Shown here one piece after another: positions 44,872 to 53,627 of a stretch of DNA of 64,000 nucleotides. The stretch's first letter is position 1. Every line of letters starts with the position of its first letter. Origin of the DNA: Candidatus Gastranaerophilales bacterium. Lineage in GTDB: Bacteria; Cyanobacteriota; Vampirovibrionia; Gastranaerophilales; Gastranaerophilaceae. The stretch spans positions 1-64,000 of the forward strand of contig CANPYC010000007.1 in assembly GCA_947587615.1 (NCBI GenBank), read 5' to 3'. The notes below the pieces were generated by a model, which worked only from the letters and a program-made list of their open reading frames with translations, had not been told where the DNA came from and ran no database searches. A program made the position numbers and the translations under genes.

Positions 44872-45606
44872 ATGACTTCAACAATCGCACTTATCGGTAA
44901 ATCGGGAAGCGGAAAAACAACGCTTGCAAGAGCTTTTTTAAAGCTCTTAAGAAAAAAATTCGATAAATCAACAATCTTACTTGTTGATAATGATTTAACT
45001 CTTGAATTGTCGCAAAGTTTTGGAATTAAAACAAGAAATACAATCTATGGAATAAAATCAGGAAAACATGAATATAAAACAGGTATCCCTGAAGGCATGT
45101 CAAAACAGGAATTTATTGACTGGGCGCTTGAAGATATAATTGTTAAAGTTGATGAAAATATTGATGCTATTGCTTCTTGGTTTGTTACTCCAAAAGATTG
45201 CATGTGTTTAAATACTAAATTAATGAGAGACGCACTGTCTAAGTTGGTCGACAGATACGATTTTGTTATTTTTGATTGCGAATACGACTTGAAATACCTT
45301 AATTCTCTTGTTGATTATCCTATAAATGAGGCTGTAATTGTAGCTCAAGGAAATATGCAAGCGCTTAATCTTGCTTCTAAAATTGCCGAGTCGTCAAAAA
45401 AGTATGTCTTAAACGGTCAGATGGGAATAATTTTAAACAGAGTAAAAAAAGAAGAGTTAAAATTTGCTGTTGAGAATATTCAAAAGCTGGAGCTTGAACT
45501 AATTGGCTATATTGATGAATATAATGAAGTTGATTATGATAAATTAGCTAAATATTTAGAAACTCTTTATTCAAGAATGAACCTTCCGCAAGTTGAGGGA
45601 GAATAG
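44872..45606 (+). CDS. CooC-like/MinD-type P-loop ATPase
   Basis: This cytosolic ATPase has Walker A GKSGSGKTTLARAF near the N-terminus, resembling CooC, the nickel-insertion ATPase for carbon monoxide dehydrogenase, and the wider MinD/ParA group. The motif VIFDCEYDLKYLNS is Walker B-like, and the residues around GIILNRVKKEEL fit CooC-like proteins. I start at ATG 44872, with AAGGAAAAAT upstream, rather than the track's TTG 44839. folD follows four bases later. The CooC-like call is supported by sequence form; a CODH partner is not in the window. Another MinD-type role remains possible. Confidence 0.75.
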   Translation: MTSTIALIGKSGSGKTTLARAFLKLLRKKFDKSTILLVDNDLTLELSQSFGIKTRNTIYGIKSGKHEYKTGIPEGMSKQEFIDWALEDIIVKVDENIDAIASWFVTPKDCMCLNTKLMRDALSKLVDRYDFVIFDCEYDLKYLNSLVDYPINEAVIVAQGNMQALNLASKIAESSKKYVLNGQMGIILNRVKKEELKFAVENIQKLELELIGYIDEYNEVDYDKLAKYLETLYSRMNLPQVEGE

Positions 45607-45609
45607 CTT

Positions 45610-46458
45610 ATGGCGGTTATAATAGACGGGAAAAAAATTGCGGATAAAATTTTAGATGAAATTAAAAGCAAGGTTTCAAAACTTGAAAATAAAAAACCTT
45701 CTCTTGCCGTAATTCTGGCAAATGATAACCCTTCAAGTGCGCTATATGTTAATTCTAAAGAAAAAAAATCAAAAAGTATCGGCTTTAATTCTTTTGTTTA
45801 CAGGTTTGATAAAGAAGTTGAACAAGGAACAATTAAAAATCTTATAATTAAGCTTAATAACGACCCTAATATTAACGGAATTTTGCTTCAATTACCTTTA
45901 TTTAATCATTTAGACGAAAGAGAGCTTATCGAGCTTATTAATCCCAAAAAAGATGTTGATGGTTTTCATCCGATTAACGTAGGTAAATTGAATTGCGGAC
46001 TTAAACCTTATGCAAAGTGCTGCACCCCAAAGGGAATAATAAGACTTTTAAAGGAATATAGTATAGAGCTTACGGGTAAAAATGCTCTTGTAATCGGACG
46101 CTCAAATATTGTCGGAAAACCTGTTGCAGCTATGCTTTTAAATGAGAATGCAACAGTTAGCGTTGCGCACTCCAAAACAAAAAATCTTAAAGAGCATACT
46201 CTTAGAGCGGATATAATAATAAGTGCAACGGGCTGTGCTCATTTAATTAAAGCAGATATGGTTAAAAAAGGTTCTGTTATAATTGATGTCGGAATAGTTA
46301 AAAAAGATGACGGGACGCTTTTAGGTGATGTTGATTTTGAAAACGTAAAAAATGTTGCGGGTTTTATAACTCCTGTTCCCGGGGGCGTCGGGCCTATGAC
46401 AATCGCAAGTTTATTAGAAAATACTTATGAATTATATCTTGAACAGCTTGAGAATTAA
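45610..46458 (+). CDS. folD: Bifunctional methylene-THF dehydrogenase/cyclohydrolase FolD
   Basis: FolD interconverts 5,10-methylene-, methenyl- and 10-formyl-tetrahydrofolate. Seen are YVNSKEKKSKSIGF with the catalytic Lys, GILLQLPLFNHLDE, DVDGFHPINVGKL, the cofactor loop VIGRSNIVGKPVA, and PVPGGVGPMTIASLLENT at the end. The 282-residue length is standard. It follows the CooC-like ATPase by four bases and precedes alr, gcvT, gcvH and gcvPA on the same strand. Together these handle one-carbon units from glycine to folate. Confidence 0.97.
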   Translation: MAVIIDGKKIADKILDEIKSKVSKLENKKPSLAVILANDNPSSALYVNSKEKKSKSIGFNSFVYRFDKEVEQGTIKNLIIKLNNDPNINGILLQLPLFNHLDERELIELINPKKDVDGFHPINVGKLNCGLKPYAKCCTPKGIIRLLKEYSIELTGKNALVIGRSNIVGKPVAAMLLNENATVSVAHSKTKNLKEHTLRADIIISATGCAHLIKADMVKKGSVIIDVGIVKKDDGTLLGDVDFENVKNVAGFITPVPGGVGPMTIASLLENTYELYLEQLEN

Positions 46459-46553
46459 ACAATGGGGCTGAAAGGTTTGGCTAATAAGGTAATAAGAGAA
46501 TAAGGGGTTAAGGGAATAAGGGAAATTAAAATTAAGGGTTGAAGTGTTAAAAA

Positions 46554-47735
46554 ATGAAAGATTTTAGAGGAACATTTGTTAATAAAAACAGAGACGCTTG
46601 GGTTGAAATTAATCTTGGTAATTTAGAACATAATGTAATAGAAATTAGAGATTTTTTGAAAAACAACTGCAAAAACAACAACGTAAAAGAACCCGCTAAA
46701 AAAGAACCGCCGGACCTCTTTGCCGTTATAAAAGCGGACGGTTACGGGCATGGCTCTTTAATGTGTGCCGATACATTAATTGCATGCGGAGTTAAAGAGT
46801 TTGGAGTTGCAAGCATTGATGAAGGAATAGAACTCAGGGAAAATAAAATAACAAACCCTGTTTTAGTACTTGGTGCAAGTCCTATTTGGGCATTTGAGAA
46901 TGCCATTAAATATGATATAGCTATTTCAATTTTTAATGATGAACACTTAGAAACCGCAAACCAACTCTATAAAAGACTTAATAAAAAATTAAAAGCTCAT
47001 ATTAAGCTTGATACGGGCATGAATAGAATTGGAGTAGATAGCGAGCAGTCTTATTCTTTTATTAAAAAAGTTTTAAATGCTCCTTATATTGATTTAAAAG
47101 GAATATTTACCCATTTTGCAGATGTTGAAAATGAAGATATTTTTAATACTCAAATTAAAAAATTTCAAAATGCAATTGAACCTTATTCGGATGAATTTAA
47201 AAAAAGAAATGTCAAAGTTCACTGCCTTAATTCACCCGGGATTTTTCTATATGGCAAGTATTGCTATGATATGGTTAGAATGGGCGTTATTATGTGGGGC
47301 TTAACTCCATTTAGCAAAAATATTAAACTACCTTTTGAGTTATACCCCGTTATGGGCTTAAAAGCAAGAATTACAAATATTCATACCTTGAAAAAGGGTG
47401 ATGGAATTAGCTATGGGCATATTTTTAAAGCCGATAAAGATATTAAAGTTGCAACAATTCCAATCGGTTATGCTGATGGCTTGGATAGAAGATTGTCAAA
47501 TAATTTGAGCGCAAATTTAAACGGAAAAACGATTAAGCAAATCGGAAGAATTACCATGGATCAGGTTATGTTTGATGTATCGGATGTTGATTGTTCAACG
47601 GGGGATGTTATTGTGCTTTTGGGAGAAGAAAATAAAGAAGAATCACTTGATATTTGGGCAAAAAAACTTGATACAATTAACTATGAACTTGCTTGCAGGT
47701 TGAAAATGCGCTTGCCTCGAATTTATGTAAGATAA
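46554..47735 (+). CDS. alr: Alanine racemase
   Basis: Alr makes D-alanine for peptidoglycan. The PLP lysine lies in FAVIKADGYGHG (residues about 57-68). The second half has LNSPGIFL, VRMGVIMWGL and TIPIGYADGLDRRLSN with the catalytic region. Length 393 is slightly longer than usual because of an N-terminal Lys/Asn-rich insertion (KNNCKNNNVKEPAKKEP) between the first two strands. The region upstream (46459-46553) is a short spacer with degenerate GGGAATAAGG repeats. It is followed by gcvT after 12 bases. Confidence 0.96.
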   Translation: MKDFRGTFVNKNRDAWVEINLGNLEHNVIEIRDFLKNNCKNNNVKEPAKKEPPDLFAVIKADGYGHGSLMCADTLIACGVKEFGVASIDEGIELRENKITNPVLVLGASPIWAFENAIKYDIAISIFNDEHLETANQLYKRLNKKLKAHIKLDTGMNRIGVDSEQSYSFIKKVLNAPYIDLKGIFTHFADVENEDIFNTQIKKFQNAIEPYSDEFKKRNVKVHCLNSPGIFLYGKYCYDMVRMGVIMWGLTPFSKNIKLPFELYPVMGLKARITNIHTLKKGDGISYGHIFKADKDIKVATIPIGYADGLDRRLSNNLSANLNGKTIKQIGRITMDQVMFDVSDVDCSTGDVIVLLGEENKEESLDIWAKKLDTINYELACRLKMRLPRIYVR

Positions 47736-47747
47736 GGATAAAAAAAT

Positions 47748-48908
47748 ATGGAAGATAAAAAAACGGCTCTTTATAATGAACACATTAAATTAAAAGCAAA
47801 AATGGTGCCTTTTGGCGGTTGGCTTATGCCTGTTCAATATGAAGGAATAATAAAAGAACACCTGACAACAAGAGAGTCGGCAGGTTTATTTGATGTTTCT
47901 CACATGGGAGAAGTTTATATAAAAGGCAAGGATAGCTTAAAATTTCTTCAAAGTATCGTTGCTCAAGATGTTTCAACAATTAGCGAAGGAAGCGCCATAT
48001 ATTGCCACTTAACAAATGATAAAGGCGGAGTAGTTGATGATTTAATAATATATAACTCAAAAGGAATTATTGATGATGTTGATTATTTTGCCGTTATAAA
48101 CGCTTCAAGAATTAATAATGATATTCCTTATATGAGGGAATATGCCAAGGGTTTTGATGTTGAAGTAATTAATAAAAGTGATGATTTTTCAATGCTTGCG
48201 CTTCAAGGTAAGAATGCTAAATTTATAATTGAAAAAATGGGTGTTGATTTATTAAATCAGCCGAAATTCTTTAAATTTATTAAAACAAAGCTTGATAATA
48301 TTGATGTTATTTTAACAAGAACGGGCTATACGGGTGAAGACGGTTTTGAGATTATTTTTGAAAATAAATATGCCTCTGTCCTCTGGAATAAAATTTTATC
48401 CTATAAAAAAGATTATAACGTTGTACCCGTAGGATTGGGTGCAAGAGATACACTGAGACTTGAAGCGGGTTTACCTTTATACGGGCATGAATTAAGCGAA
48501 GATACAACCCCAATAGAATCTTCTTTAGGTTTTTTTGTTCCGAAAGACAAAAAAGAAAACTATTGCGGAAAAGATTTAATTATGAAGCAAAAGCTTAAAA
48601 CTTCGCCTTTAAGAAAAAAACTTTTCCCTTTTATAATGCTTGATAGGCAAATTGCAAGAGCTGATTATGAAGTATATATCAACAATAAAAAATCGGGATA
48701 TGTAACATCAGGTGTACCTTCTCCGACTTTACAAAAAAATATCGGCTTTTGTATGATTGATTTTAAAGGCTTAGAGCCTGATTTAGTAGCAAAACTTAAC
48801 AATCCTACAGAAAGTATTGGCATGAATATACAAATCATGGTAAGAAATAAATTATATGATGCGCAAATTGTAAAAAAGCCGTTTTTAAAAAAGAATTATG
48901 AAAAATAA
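47748..48908 (+). CDS. gcvT: Glycine cleavage system T protein (aminomethyltransferase)
   Basis: GcvT transfers the methylene group from the lipoyl arm of GcvH to tetrahydrofolate, releasing ammonia. N-terminal AKMVPFGGWLMPVQYEGI and SAGLFDVSHMGEVYIKG are diagnostic. RTGYTGEDGFEIIFEN and GLGARDTLRLEAGLPLYGHEL (about residues 230-250) complete the folate-binding fold. The C-terminal barrel ends with SGVPSPTLQKNIGFCMI. At 386 residues it is a little longer than usual. It heads the gcvT-gcvH-gcvPA run, with alr just upstream. Confidence 0.97.
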   Translation: MEDKKTALYNEHIKLKAKMVPFGGWLMPVQYEGIIKEHLTTRESAGLFDVSHMGEVYIKGKDSLKFLQSIVAQDVSTISEGSAIYCHLTNDKGGVVDDLIIYNSKGIIDDVDYFAVINASRINNDIPYMREYAKGFDVEVINKSDDFSMLALQGKNAKFIIEKMGVDLLNQPKFFKFIKTKLDNIDVILTRTGYTGEDGFEIIFENKYASVLWNKILSYKKDYNVVPVGLGARDTLRLEAGLPLYGHELSEDTTPIESSLGFFVPKDKKENYCGKDLIMKQKLKTSPLRKKLFPFIMLDRQIARADYEVYINNKKSGYVTSGVPSPTLQKNIGFCMIDFKGLEPDLVAKLNNPTESIGMNIQIMVRNKLYDAQIVKKPFLKKNYEK

Positions 48909-48926
48909 TATAATAGGAGATAAAAA

Positions 48927-49304
48927 GTGAATATACCTGATGGAATATTGTGTTCTAAAACTCATGAATGGGTTTTAGAGGAAAATAACTTAGCAACAAT
49001 CGGGCTTACCGATTGGGCTGTTGAACAACTTGGAGATGTTGTTTTTATTGAACTGCCCGAAATTGGCGCAAGTTTTTCAAAAGATGAAGTTTTTGCAACA
49101 ATTGAATCAGTTAAAGCAGCAAGTGAAATTTACATGCCTGTTTCAGGAGTTATTGAAGAAGTTAATGAAGAATTAATCAACTCGCCCGAGCTTGTAAATG
49201 ATGACGCATTTAGCGCATGGCTTGTTAAAATTAAGCCGACAAATTTTCAAGAAGAGTCATCAGGGCTTCTTGAATATAATGATTATATAGACGAAGTTCA
49301 ATAA
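48927..49304 (+). CDS. gcvH: Glycine cleavage system H protein
   Basis: GcvH carries the lipoyl arm that shuttles the aminomethyl group. The lipoylation motif is FATIESVKAASEIYMPVSG with the modified Lys in SVKAAS (about residue 62). The N-terminus (CSKTHEWVLEEN, then IGLTDWAVEQLGDVVFIELPEIG) is strongly conserved. Length 125 residues is typical. It has GGAGATAAAAA before its ATG. The gap to gcvT is 18 bases and to gcvPA is about 20, including a short direct repeat (AAGTTCAATAAGGA). Confidence 0.97.
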   Translation: MNIPDGILCSKTHEWVLEENNLATIGLTDWAVEQLGDVVFIELPEIGASFSKDEVFATIESVKAASEIYMPVSGVIEEVNEELINSPELVNDDAFSAWLVKIKPTNFQEESSGLLEYNDYIDEVQ

Positions 49305-49325
49305 GGAAGTTCAATAAGGAAAATT

Positions 49326-50588
49326 ATGTATAATTTTGAATCATTCAATAAAACAGATAGAGAAGAAATGCTTAAAGTTATCGGGGCTAAATCAACCGAT
49401 GAATTGTTTAGCTCAATCAGCTCTAATATCAGAATGCAAAACCTTAATTTAGATAACGGACATAATGAACTTGAAGCTAAAAAAGCTCTAAGCAAAATTG
49501 CAAAAATGAACAAAACAGACTATCTTAATTTTATTGGTATGGGTTCAAGACAAAGATATATTCCGGCTTGTATAGCTGATGTTGCTTCAAGGTTTGAATT
49601 TTTATCCTGCTATACACCTTATCAAGCGGAATTATCCCAAGGTTCATTAGAAGCAATGTATGAATTTCAATCGGTAATTTGTACAATAACCAATCAGGAT
49701 GTTTCAAACGCTTCTGTTTATGACGGCGCAACGGCATGTGCAGAAGCAATTTTAATGGCGGCAAGGATTACAAAAAAATACAAGGCTTTTATTTATGAAG
49801 ATATTAACCCGAATTATCTTGAAGTAATTAAAACTTATGCCTGGGCAAATAATATTGAATTAATAATCGGCGATAGCTGTAATGACAATGATTTGTGCGC
49901 TAAGCTTTATCAAACACCAAATAAGTTTGGTGAACTTATTGACATGCCAAAGAAAAACGCTAAGGAATTAATAATAGCTGTAGTTGATTTAATGCCTTTA
50001 ATTTTATTTGAACCGCCAAGCGCTGATATTACCGTTGGAGATGTTCAAAGCTTTGGTATAGGTTTAAACTTTGGCGGAGCTTATGCGGGTTTTATAGCTT
50101 GCAAAGACCAATATAAAAGACAATTAAGCGGAAGAATTGCAGGAAAAACCGTTGATAAAAACGGTAAAATTGCATATTGCCTTACTCTGCAAGCTCGAGA
50201 ACAGCACATAAGAAGAGAAAAAGCCACTTCAAATATCTGCTCTAATCAGGCTCTTGTTGCTTTTTGCGCTAATATGTACGCAAGAAAGATGGGTAAAACA
50301 GGGCTTTATGAGGCAGCTAAAAAATCTTATGATAACGCTCATAAATTAGCAAAACAATTACAAGAACTTGGTTTTGAATTAAAAAACAAAGAGTTTTTTG
50401 ACGAATTTACAATAAATGTCGGCTCTTCAGAAAGATTTTTAGCTTTTATGAAAGAAAAAGACATTTTAGCAGGGCTTGCGCTTGATAAAAACAATATTCT
50501 TGTCAGCGTCAGTGAACTTTTTGATGATGAAGAACTTGAGCAATATATAAAAGCTGCTAAAAATTTGGCACTAACTAAAATTGCTTAG
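49326..50588 (+). CDS. gcvPA: Glycine dehydrogenase (decarboxylating) subunit 1
   Basis: This is the alpha-type half of the split P protein of the glycine cleavage system. N-terminal YIPACIADVASRFEFLSCYTPYQ and ELSQGSLEAMYEFQSVICT are characteristic, with NASVYDGATACAEAILMA near residue 130. The 420-residue length fits the GcvPA family rather than the single long GcvP. The PLP lysine belongs to GcvPB, which is not downstream here; the next gene is on the opposite strand, so gcvPB must be elsewhere. This split form is widespread in bacteria. Confidence 0.96.
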   Translation: MYNFESFNKTDREEMLKVIGAKSTDELFSSISSNIRMQNLNLDNGHNELEAKKALSKIAKMNKTDYLNFIGMGSRQRYIPACIADVASRFEFLSCYTPYQAELSQGSLEAMYEFQSVICTITNQDVSNASVYDGATACAEAILMAARITKKYKAFIYEDINPNYLEVIKTYAWANNIELIIGDSCNDNDLCAKLYQTPNKFGELIDMPKKNAKELIIAVVDLMPLILFEPPSADITVGDVQSFGIGLNFGGAYAGFIACKDQYKRQLSGRIAGKTVDKNGKIAYCLTLQAREQHIRREKATSNICSNQALVAFCANMYARKMGKTGLYEAAKKSYDNAHKLAKQLQELGFELKNKEFFDEFTINVGSSERFLAFMKEKDILAGLALDKNNILVSVSELFDDEELEQYIKAAKNLALTKIA

Positions 50589-50604
50589 AATATTATTCTT
50601 TATT

Positions 50605-51126
50605 CTATACAAATTTTTTCTTTTCATTTTCTTTTTTTGTTGCTTCATTAATCGGATAACCGTAGTATTTAAATCCTCTTAAAATTAAATATAGTATCTC
50701 TGAATCAGATATGGCATAAAACCCCTTATCTAAATGTTTAACACCTATAACATTTAAATTTAAATACATTGCTTCAGCTAATTCTATGTCATTTTTTTCT
50801 AAAAGTTCATTTTGAGAAATATATTCTCCTTCAAAAGTAATTTTTATTTTTTTATCTTTTAACTCTTTACTTGTTTTAATCCCATTCCAATTTAAATCCG
50901 CTATGGGTAAATAAAACCTGTATTTATAAATATCATCCTGTTCAATTCTTAATTGAATATTGTATCCGCAAATATTATTATTTTCATCATAGCAATAGAT
51001 TGCGTTGTATAGCTCCTCTTTTTTGCTTTTTTTCATCGGGTTATTAACTTCTTCTTTTGTCTTTGGTTTTGTGTTTAAATCATCCTTAATTCTTTCGTAT
51101 ACAGCTTTTTTAACACTTTCAAACAT
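50605..51126 (-). CDS. Hypothetical soluble protein
   Basis: I do not recognise this 173-residue protein. It begins with a Lys-rich segment (VYERIKDDLNTKPKTKEEV) and then has an alternating strand pattern (NAIYCYDENNNICGYNIQLR, YRFYLPIADLNW) without membrane helices or a signal. It could be a small alpha/beta adaptor. It is divergent from the WYL regulator gene; the 170-base spacer should hold both promoters, so the WYL protein may control it. Confidence 0.6.
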   Translation of the reverse strand: MFESVKKAVYERIKDDLNTKPKTKEEVNNPMKKSKKEELYNAIYCYDENNNICGYNIQLRIEQDDIYKYRFYLPIADLNWNGIKTSKELKDKKIKITFEGEYISQNELLEKNDIELAEAMYLNLNVIGVKHLDKGFYAISDSEILYLILRGFKYYGYPINEATKKENEKKKFV

Positions 51127-51303
51127 AACTTATTCCTTTATTTATCTTATATCTTATACTTTTATTATAAAGGTTAATGCGCCACTTGAGGACGTATTAA
51201 TATTTTTTATATACAAATATGATTTTTTTAATTGAAATTTTGATATTATATTAATTATACACCCTAAATTGACGTAATAATATTTTATATTAGGAGTATG
51301 GAC

Positions 51304-52311
51304 ATGGCAGATAACGACAAACCGAGATATTCAAGAATAAGTGATATTTTAGAGCTTTTGATTTTAATGCAATCAAAAACGCTCGGTGTTACATTGGCAG
51401 ATATACAAGCTCAATTCAATGTATCAAGAAGAACAGCGGAAAGATTAAGGGATTCAATTATAAATATACTCCCTCAAATCAGTGAAATTGAAGTGATGAG
51501 CAAAGAAAAACATTGGGGTTTCACTGACAGCTACATGAAAGAAATTATTAACTTTACCCCTGATGAAATAGCTTCTCTTGAAAGTATTAAAGAATGTTTA
51601 AAGCATAAAAACCAAAAAAAAGACATAGATACCGTAATAACAAAACTCAAGGCTCTTTGTGCAAATAAAAACAAAAAACAAATAATCAAAATAGAAGACA
51701 GAATTGAAATGCTCTTAAAATCAGAGGGTTTTGCCATATCTCAAAACCCTAACTATAAAATTGATATTGAAATTTTAAACAAGATTAGAGAAGCAATCAG
51801 CTTTAATAAAAAAATTAAAGCAAAATATAATTCCAAAGAAAAAATACTTTCTCCCTACGGCATTATTTACGGTTCTAACATTTACCTTGTAGGAGTTGAG
51901 AACAACAGAAAAAACCCTTATGTCTATCTTCTTTATAAATTCAGCAATGTAAGTCTGACGGAAGAAATTTTTGACAAGGGCGATTTTGACATTAAACAAT
52001 ACGCCAATAAATCATTTGGAATTTACCAAAATAAAATTATGAATGTAGAGCTTTTATTCAAAAAAGAAGCGGCGGATGATGTTTTGAATTATAACTTTCA
52101 CCCTACTCAAAAAATTAAAGAAAACCAAGACGGAACACTCACGGTTAAATTCAAAGCCTCCGGCTCTTATGAAATTATCTGGCATTTATTTAAATGGGGC
52201 GACAGCGTAAAAATTATTTCACCTTTAAGCTTAAAAAAAGAATATATTAAATGGCTTAAAAAGTGTTTAAAGGCAGAAAAAATTGATGATATTAAGAAAT
52301 GTAAAGAATAA
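51304..52311 (+). CDS. WYL-domain transcriptional regulator
   Basis: An N-terminal winged helix (RISDILELLILMQSKTLGVT, then IQAQFNVSRRTAERLRDSI as helix-turn-helix, residues about 10-55) is joined to a WYL domain at about residues 160-240 (KIKAKYNSKEKILSPYGIIYGSNIYLVGVENN). WYL domains sense small ligands or nucleic acids. The C-terminal WCX extension ends SGSYEIIWHLFKWGD. I use ATG 51304, with AGGAG seven bases upstream, over ATG 51298, where the spacing is too short. The divergent hypothetical gene or the neighbouring FkbM cluster are the obvious targets, by position only. Confidence 0.85.
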   Translation: MADNDKPRYSRISDILELLILMQSKTLGVTLADIQAQFNVSRRTAERLRDSIINILPQISEIEVMSKEKHWGFTDSYMKEIINFTPDEIASLESIKECLKHKNQKKDIDTVITKLKALCANKNKKQIIKIEDRIEMLLKSEGFAISQNPNYKIDIEILNKIREAISFNKKIKAKYNSKEKILSPYGIIYGSNIYLVGVENNRKNPYVYLLYKFSNVSLTEEIFDKGDFDIKQYANKSFGIYQNKIMNVELLFKKEAADDVLNYNFHPTQKIKENQDGTLTVKFKASGSYEIIWHLFKWGDSVKIISPLSLKKEYIKWLKKCLKAEKIDDIKKCKE

Positions 52312-52449
52312 AATAAAATTCGTCAACTTTTTTATTTTATTTGTTTTTGTTTAATTAACTGACGATATTTTATTTTTATCATCAATTGGTATTGCCTTAA
52401 ATTTTCTTTTCAACATAATGACATACATATATTCTTTTTAACTTTCAAA

Positions 52450-52492
52450 AAATGCGGCTGTTTTTTCTTTTAAAAACAGCCTATTTTTATTT
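52450..52492. terminator. Bidirectional intrinsic terminator between the WYL gene and the FkbM cluster
   Basis: GGCTGTTTTT and AAAAACAGCC form a 10-bp stem with a short TCTTTT loop, followed by TATTTTTATTTATTTTT on the plus strand and by T-rich sequence on the minus strand. It would end both convergent transcripts. Confidence 0.75.
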
Positions 52493-52496
52493 ATTT

Positions 52497-53603
52497 TTAT
52501 AATAGCTCATTTGGAATAGCATAAAGCAAGGTTTCATACCTATCATAAGAATAGTGTCCCAATCTGAAAGTATAATTTTCTAAAATTTGAGATAAATATA
52601 TTGGAATATTAATAAAGTCGCTATCAGAATGATAAATTGAAATTGCAAGCTGGGGTCGATGTTTTTTTACAATAGACCCCCCCCCTCGGAGTGCGTTCAT
52701 TTCAGCACCTTCAATATCCATTTTAATAAAATCAACTTTTTTTATGTTATTTTCTTCACACAACTCATCAATTGAAATTGTCGGGATTTCTTTTTTATGA
52801 TATCTTGCAGACGGTTTTACATTTGTAATAGCAGAAGCAGAACCATTGATTGAAATATCAAGCTTGTCTTTTTTATCCCACGCAGCACAAGGAATTATCT
52901 CAACGATATTTAATTTTTTTATAAGCTCATCATAGCTTTTGTTCTTTAGAATATCATAAAGCGGCTCCAGTGCTATAATTTTTTTCAAATTTTTAAAATG
53001 TTTGCAAAAACCAAAAGTCTGTATTCCGTTACAAAAACCACAGTCTAAAATATATTCGATTTTTTCTTTATTAACATAGTCGATATAGTGTCTATCATAA
53101 TTTCTTAAAAGATAATTTTCATCTATACCAAATTTTTCTTTGGCAATTTTTGAAATTTTTTTATAATCACAGTTTATTCTCGATTTCCAAACTGTTTTAT
53201 AAAGCTCTTTATCTTCGTTATTATTGAATAATTTTAAAACTTCATCAATTTTTGATTTATACTTTTTAGCTTTCAACAACTCGTCATATTTATAAGGCAT
53301 TATAATATAAGGAATATCATAGTATTTAAACAAAGCAACCGCTTCAAAAGGTTTTCTTGTTGTAATAATTACTAAATCAATATCTTTTCTGATTTCAGCT
53401 AAAGTGCTTAACTTGACAACAGGTGAAAAAGTATCATCATCAGACTTATTATCATCAATGTAGTATACAATTTTTATTTCATTATTAAATTTATTTAATT
53501 CGTTTTCGATAGCGTTTTTGATTGCTAAAGCGCTTGCGCCTGTTCCAAAAAGCGCAATTTTTTTAGTATTTTTAGGAATCTTATTAAATAAATTTTTAAA
53601 CAT
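52497..53603 (-). CDS. FkbM-family methyltransferase, tandem copy 3
   Basis: The 368-residue protein has the same layout as its neighbours: an N-terminal Rossmann-like domain (KNTKKIALFGTGASALAIKN), a helical linker, then an FkbM methyltransferase domain (YILDCGFCNGIQTFGFCKH with a SAM loop, and DFIKMDIEGAEMNALRGGG). It probably methylates a surface sugar. The RGGG codons include a G9 tract at 52677-52685. One extra or missing G truncates the last about 60 residues. Its N-terminal half differs from copies 1 and 2, but the region around the tract is nearly identical. Copy 2 lies 25 bases upstream on the same strand. Confidence 0.88.
   Translation of the reverse strand: MFKNLFNKIPKNTKKIALFGTGASALAIKNAIENELNKFNNEIKIVYYIDDNKSDDDTFSPVVKLSTLAEIRKDIDLVIITTRKPFEAVALFKYYDIPYIIMPYKYDELLKAKKYKSKIDEVLKLFNNNEDKELYKTVWKSRINCDYKKISKIAKEKFGIDENYLLRNYDRHYIDYVNKEKIEYILDCGFCNGIQTFGFCKHFKNLKKIIALEPLYDILKNKSYDELIKKLNIVEIIPCAAWDKKDKLDISINGSASAITNVKPSARYHKKEIPTISIDELCEENNIKKVDFIKMDIEGAEMNALRGGGSIVKKHRPQLAISIYHSDSDFINIPIYLSQILENYTFRLGHYSYDRYETLLYAIPNELL
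52677..52685 (-). repeat. Nine-G tract in FkbM copy 3
   Basis: Nine G residues on the coding strand within CGA-GGG-GGG-GGG-TCT. Deletion of one creates the stop ...GGTCTATTGTAA. Insertion of one leads to a stop about 19 codons downstream. Confidence 0.95.
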
Positions 53604-53627
53604 TAAAACCTTTGTTTGTTAAGTTTA

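Noticed and set aside
46459-46553. GGGAATAAGG repeats before alr as a binding-site array
   Set aside because: The units are short, irregular and of low complexity; nothing supports a protein-binding function.
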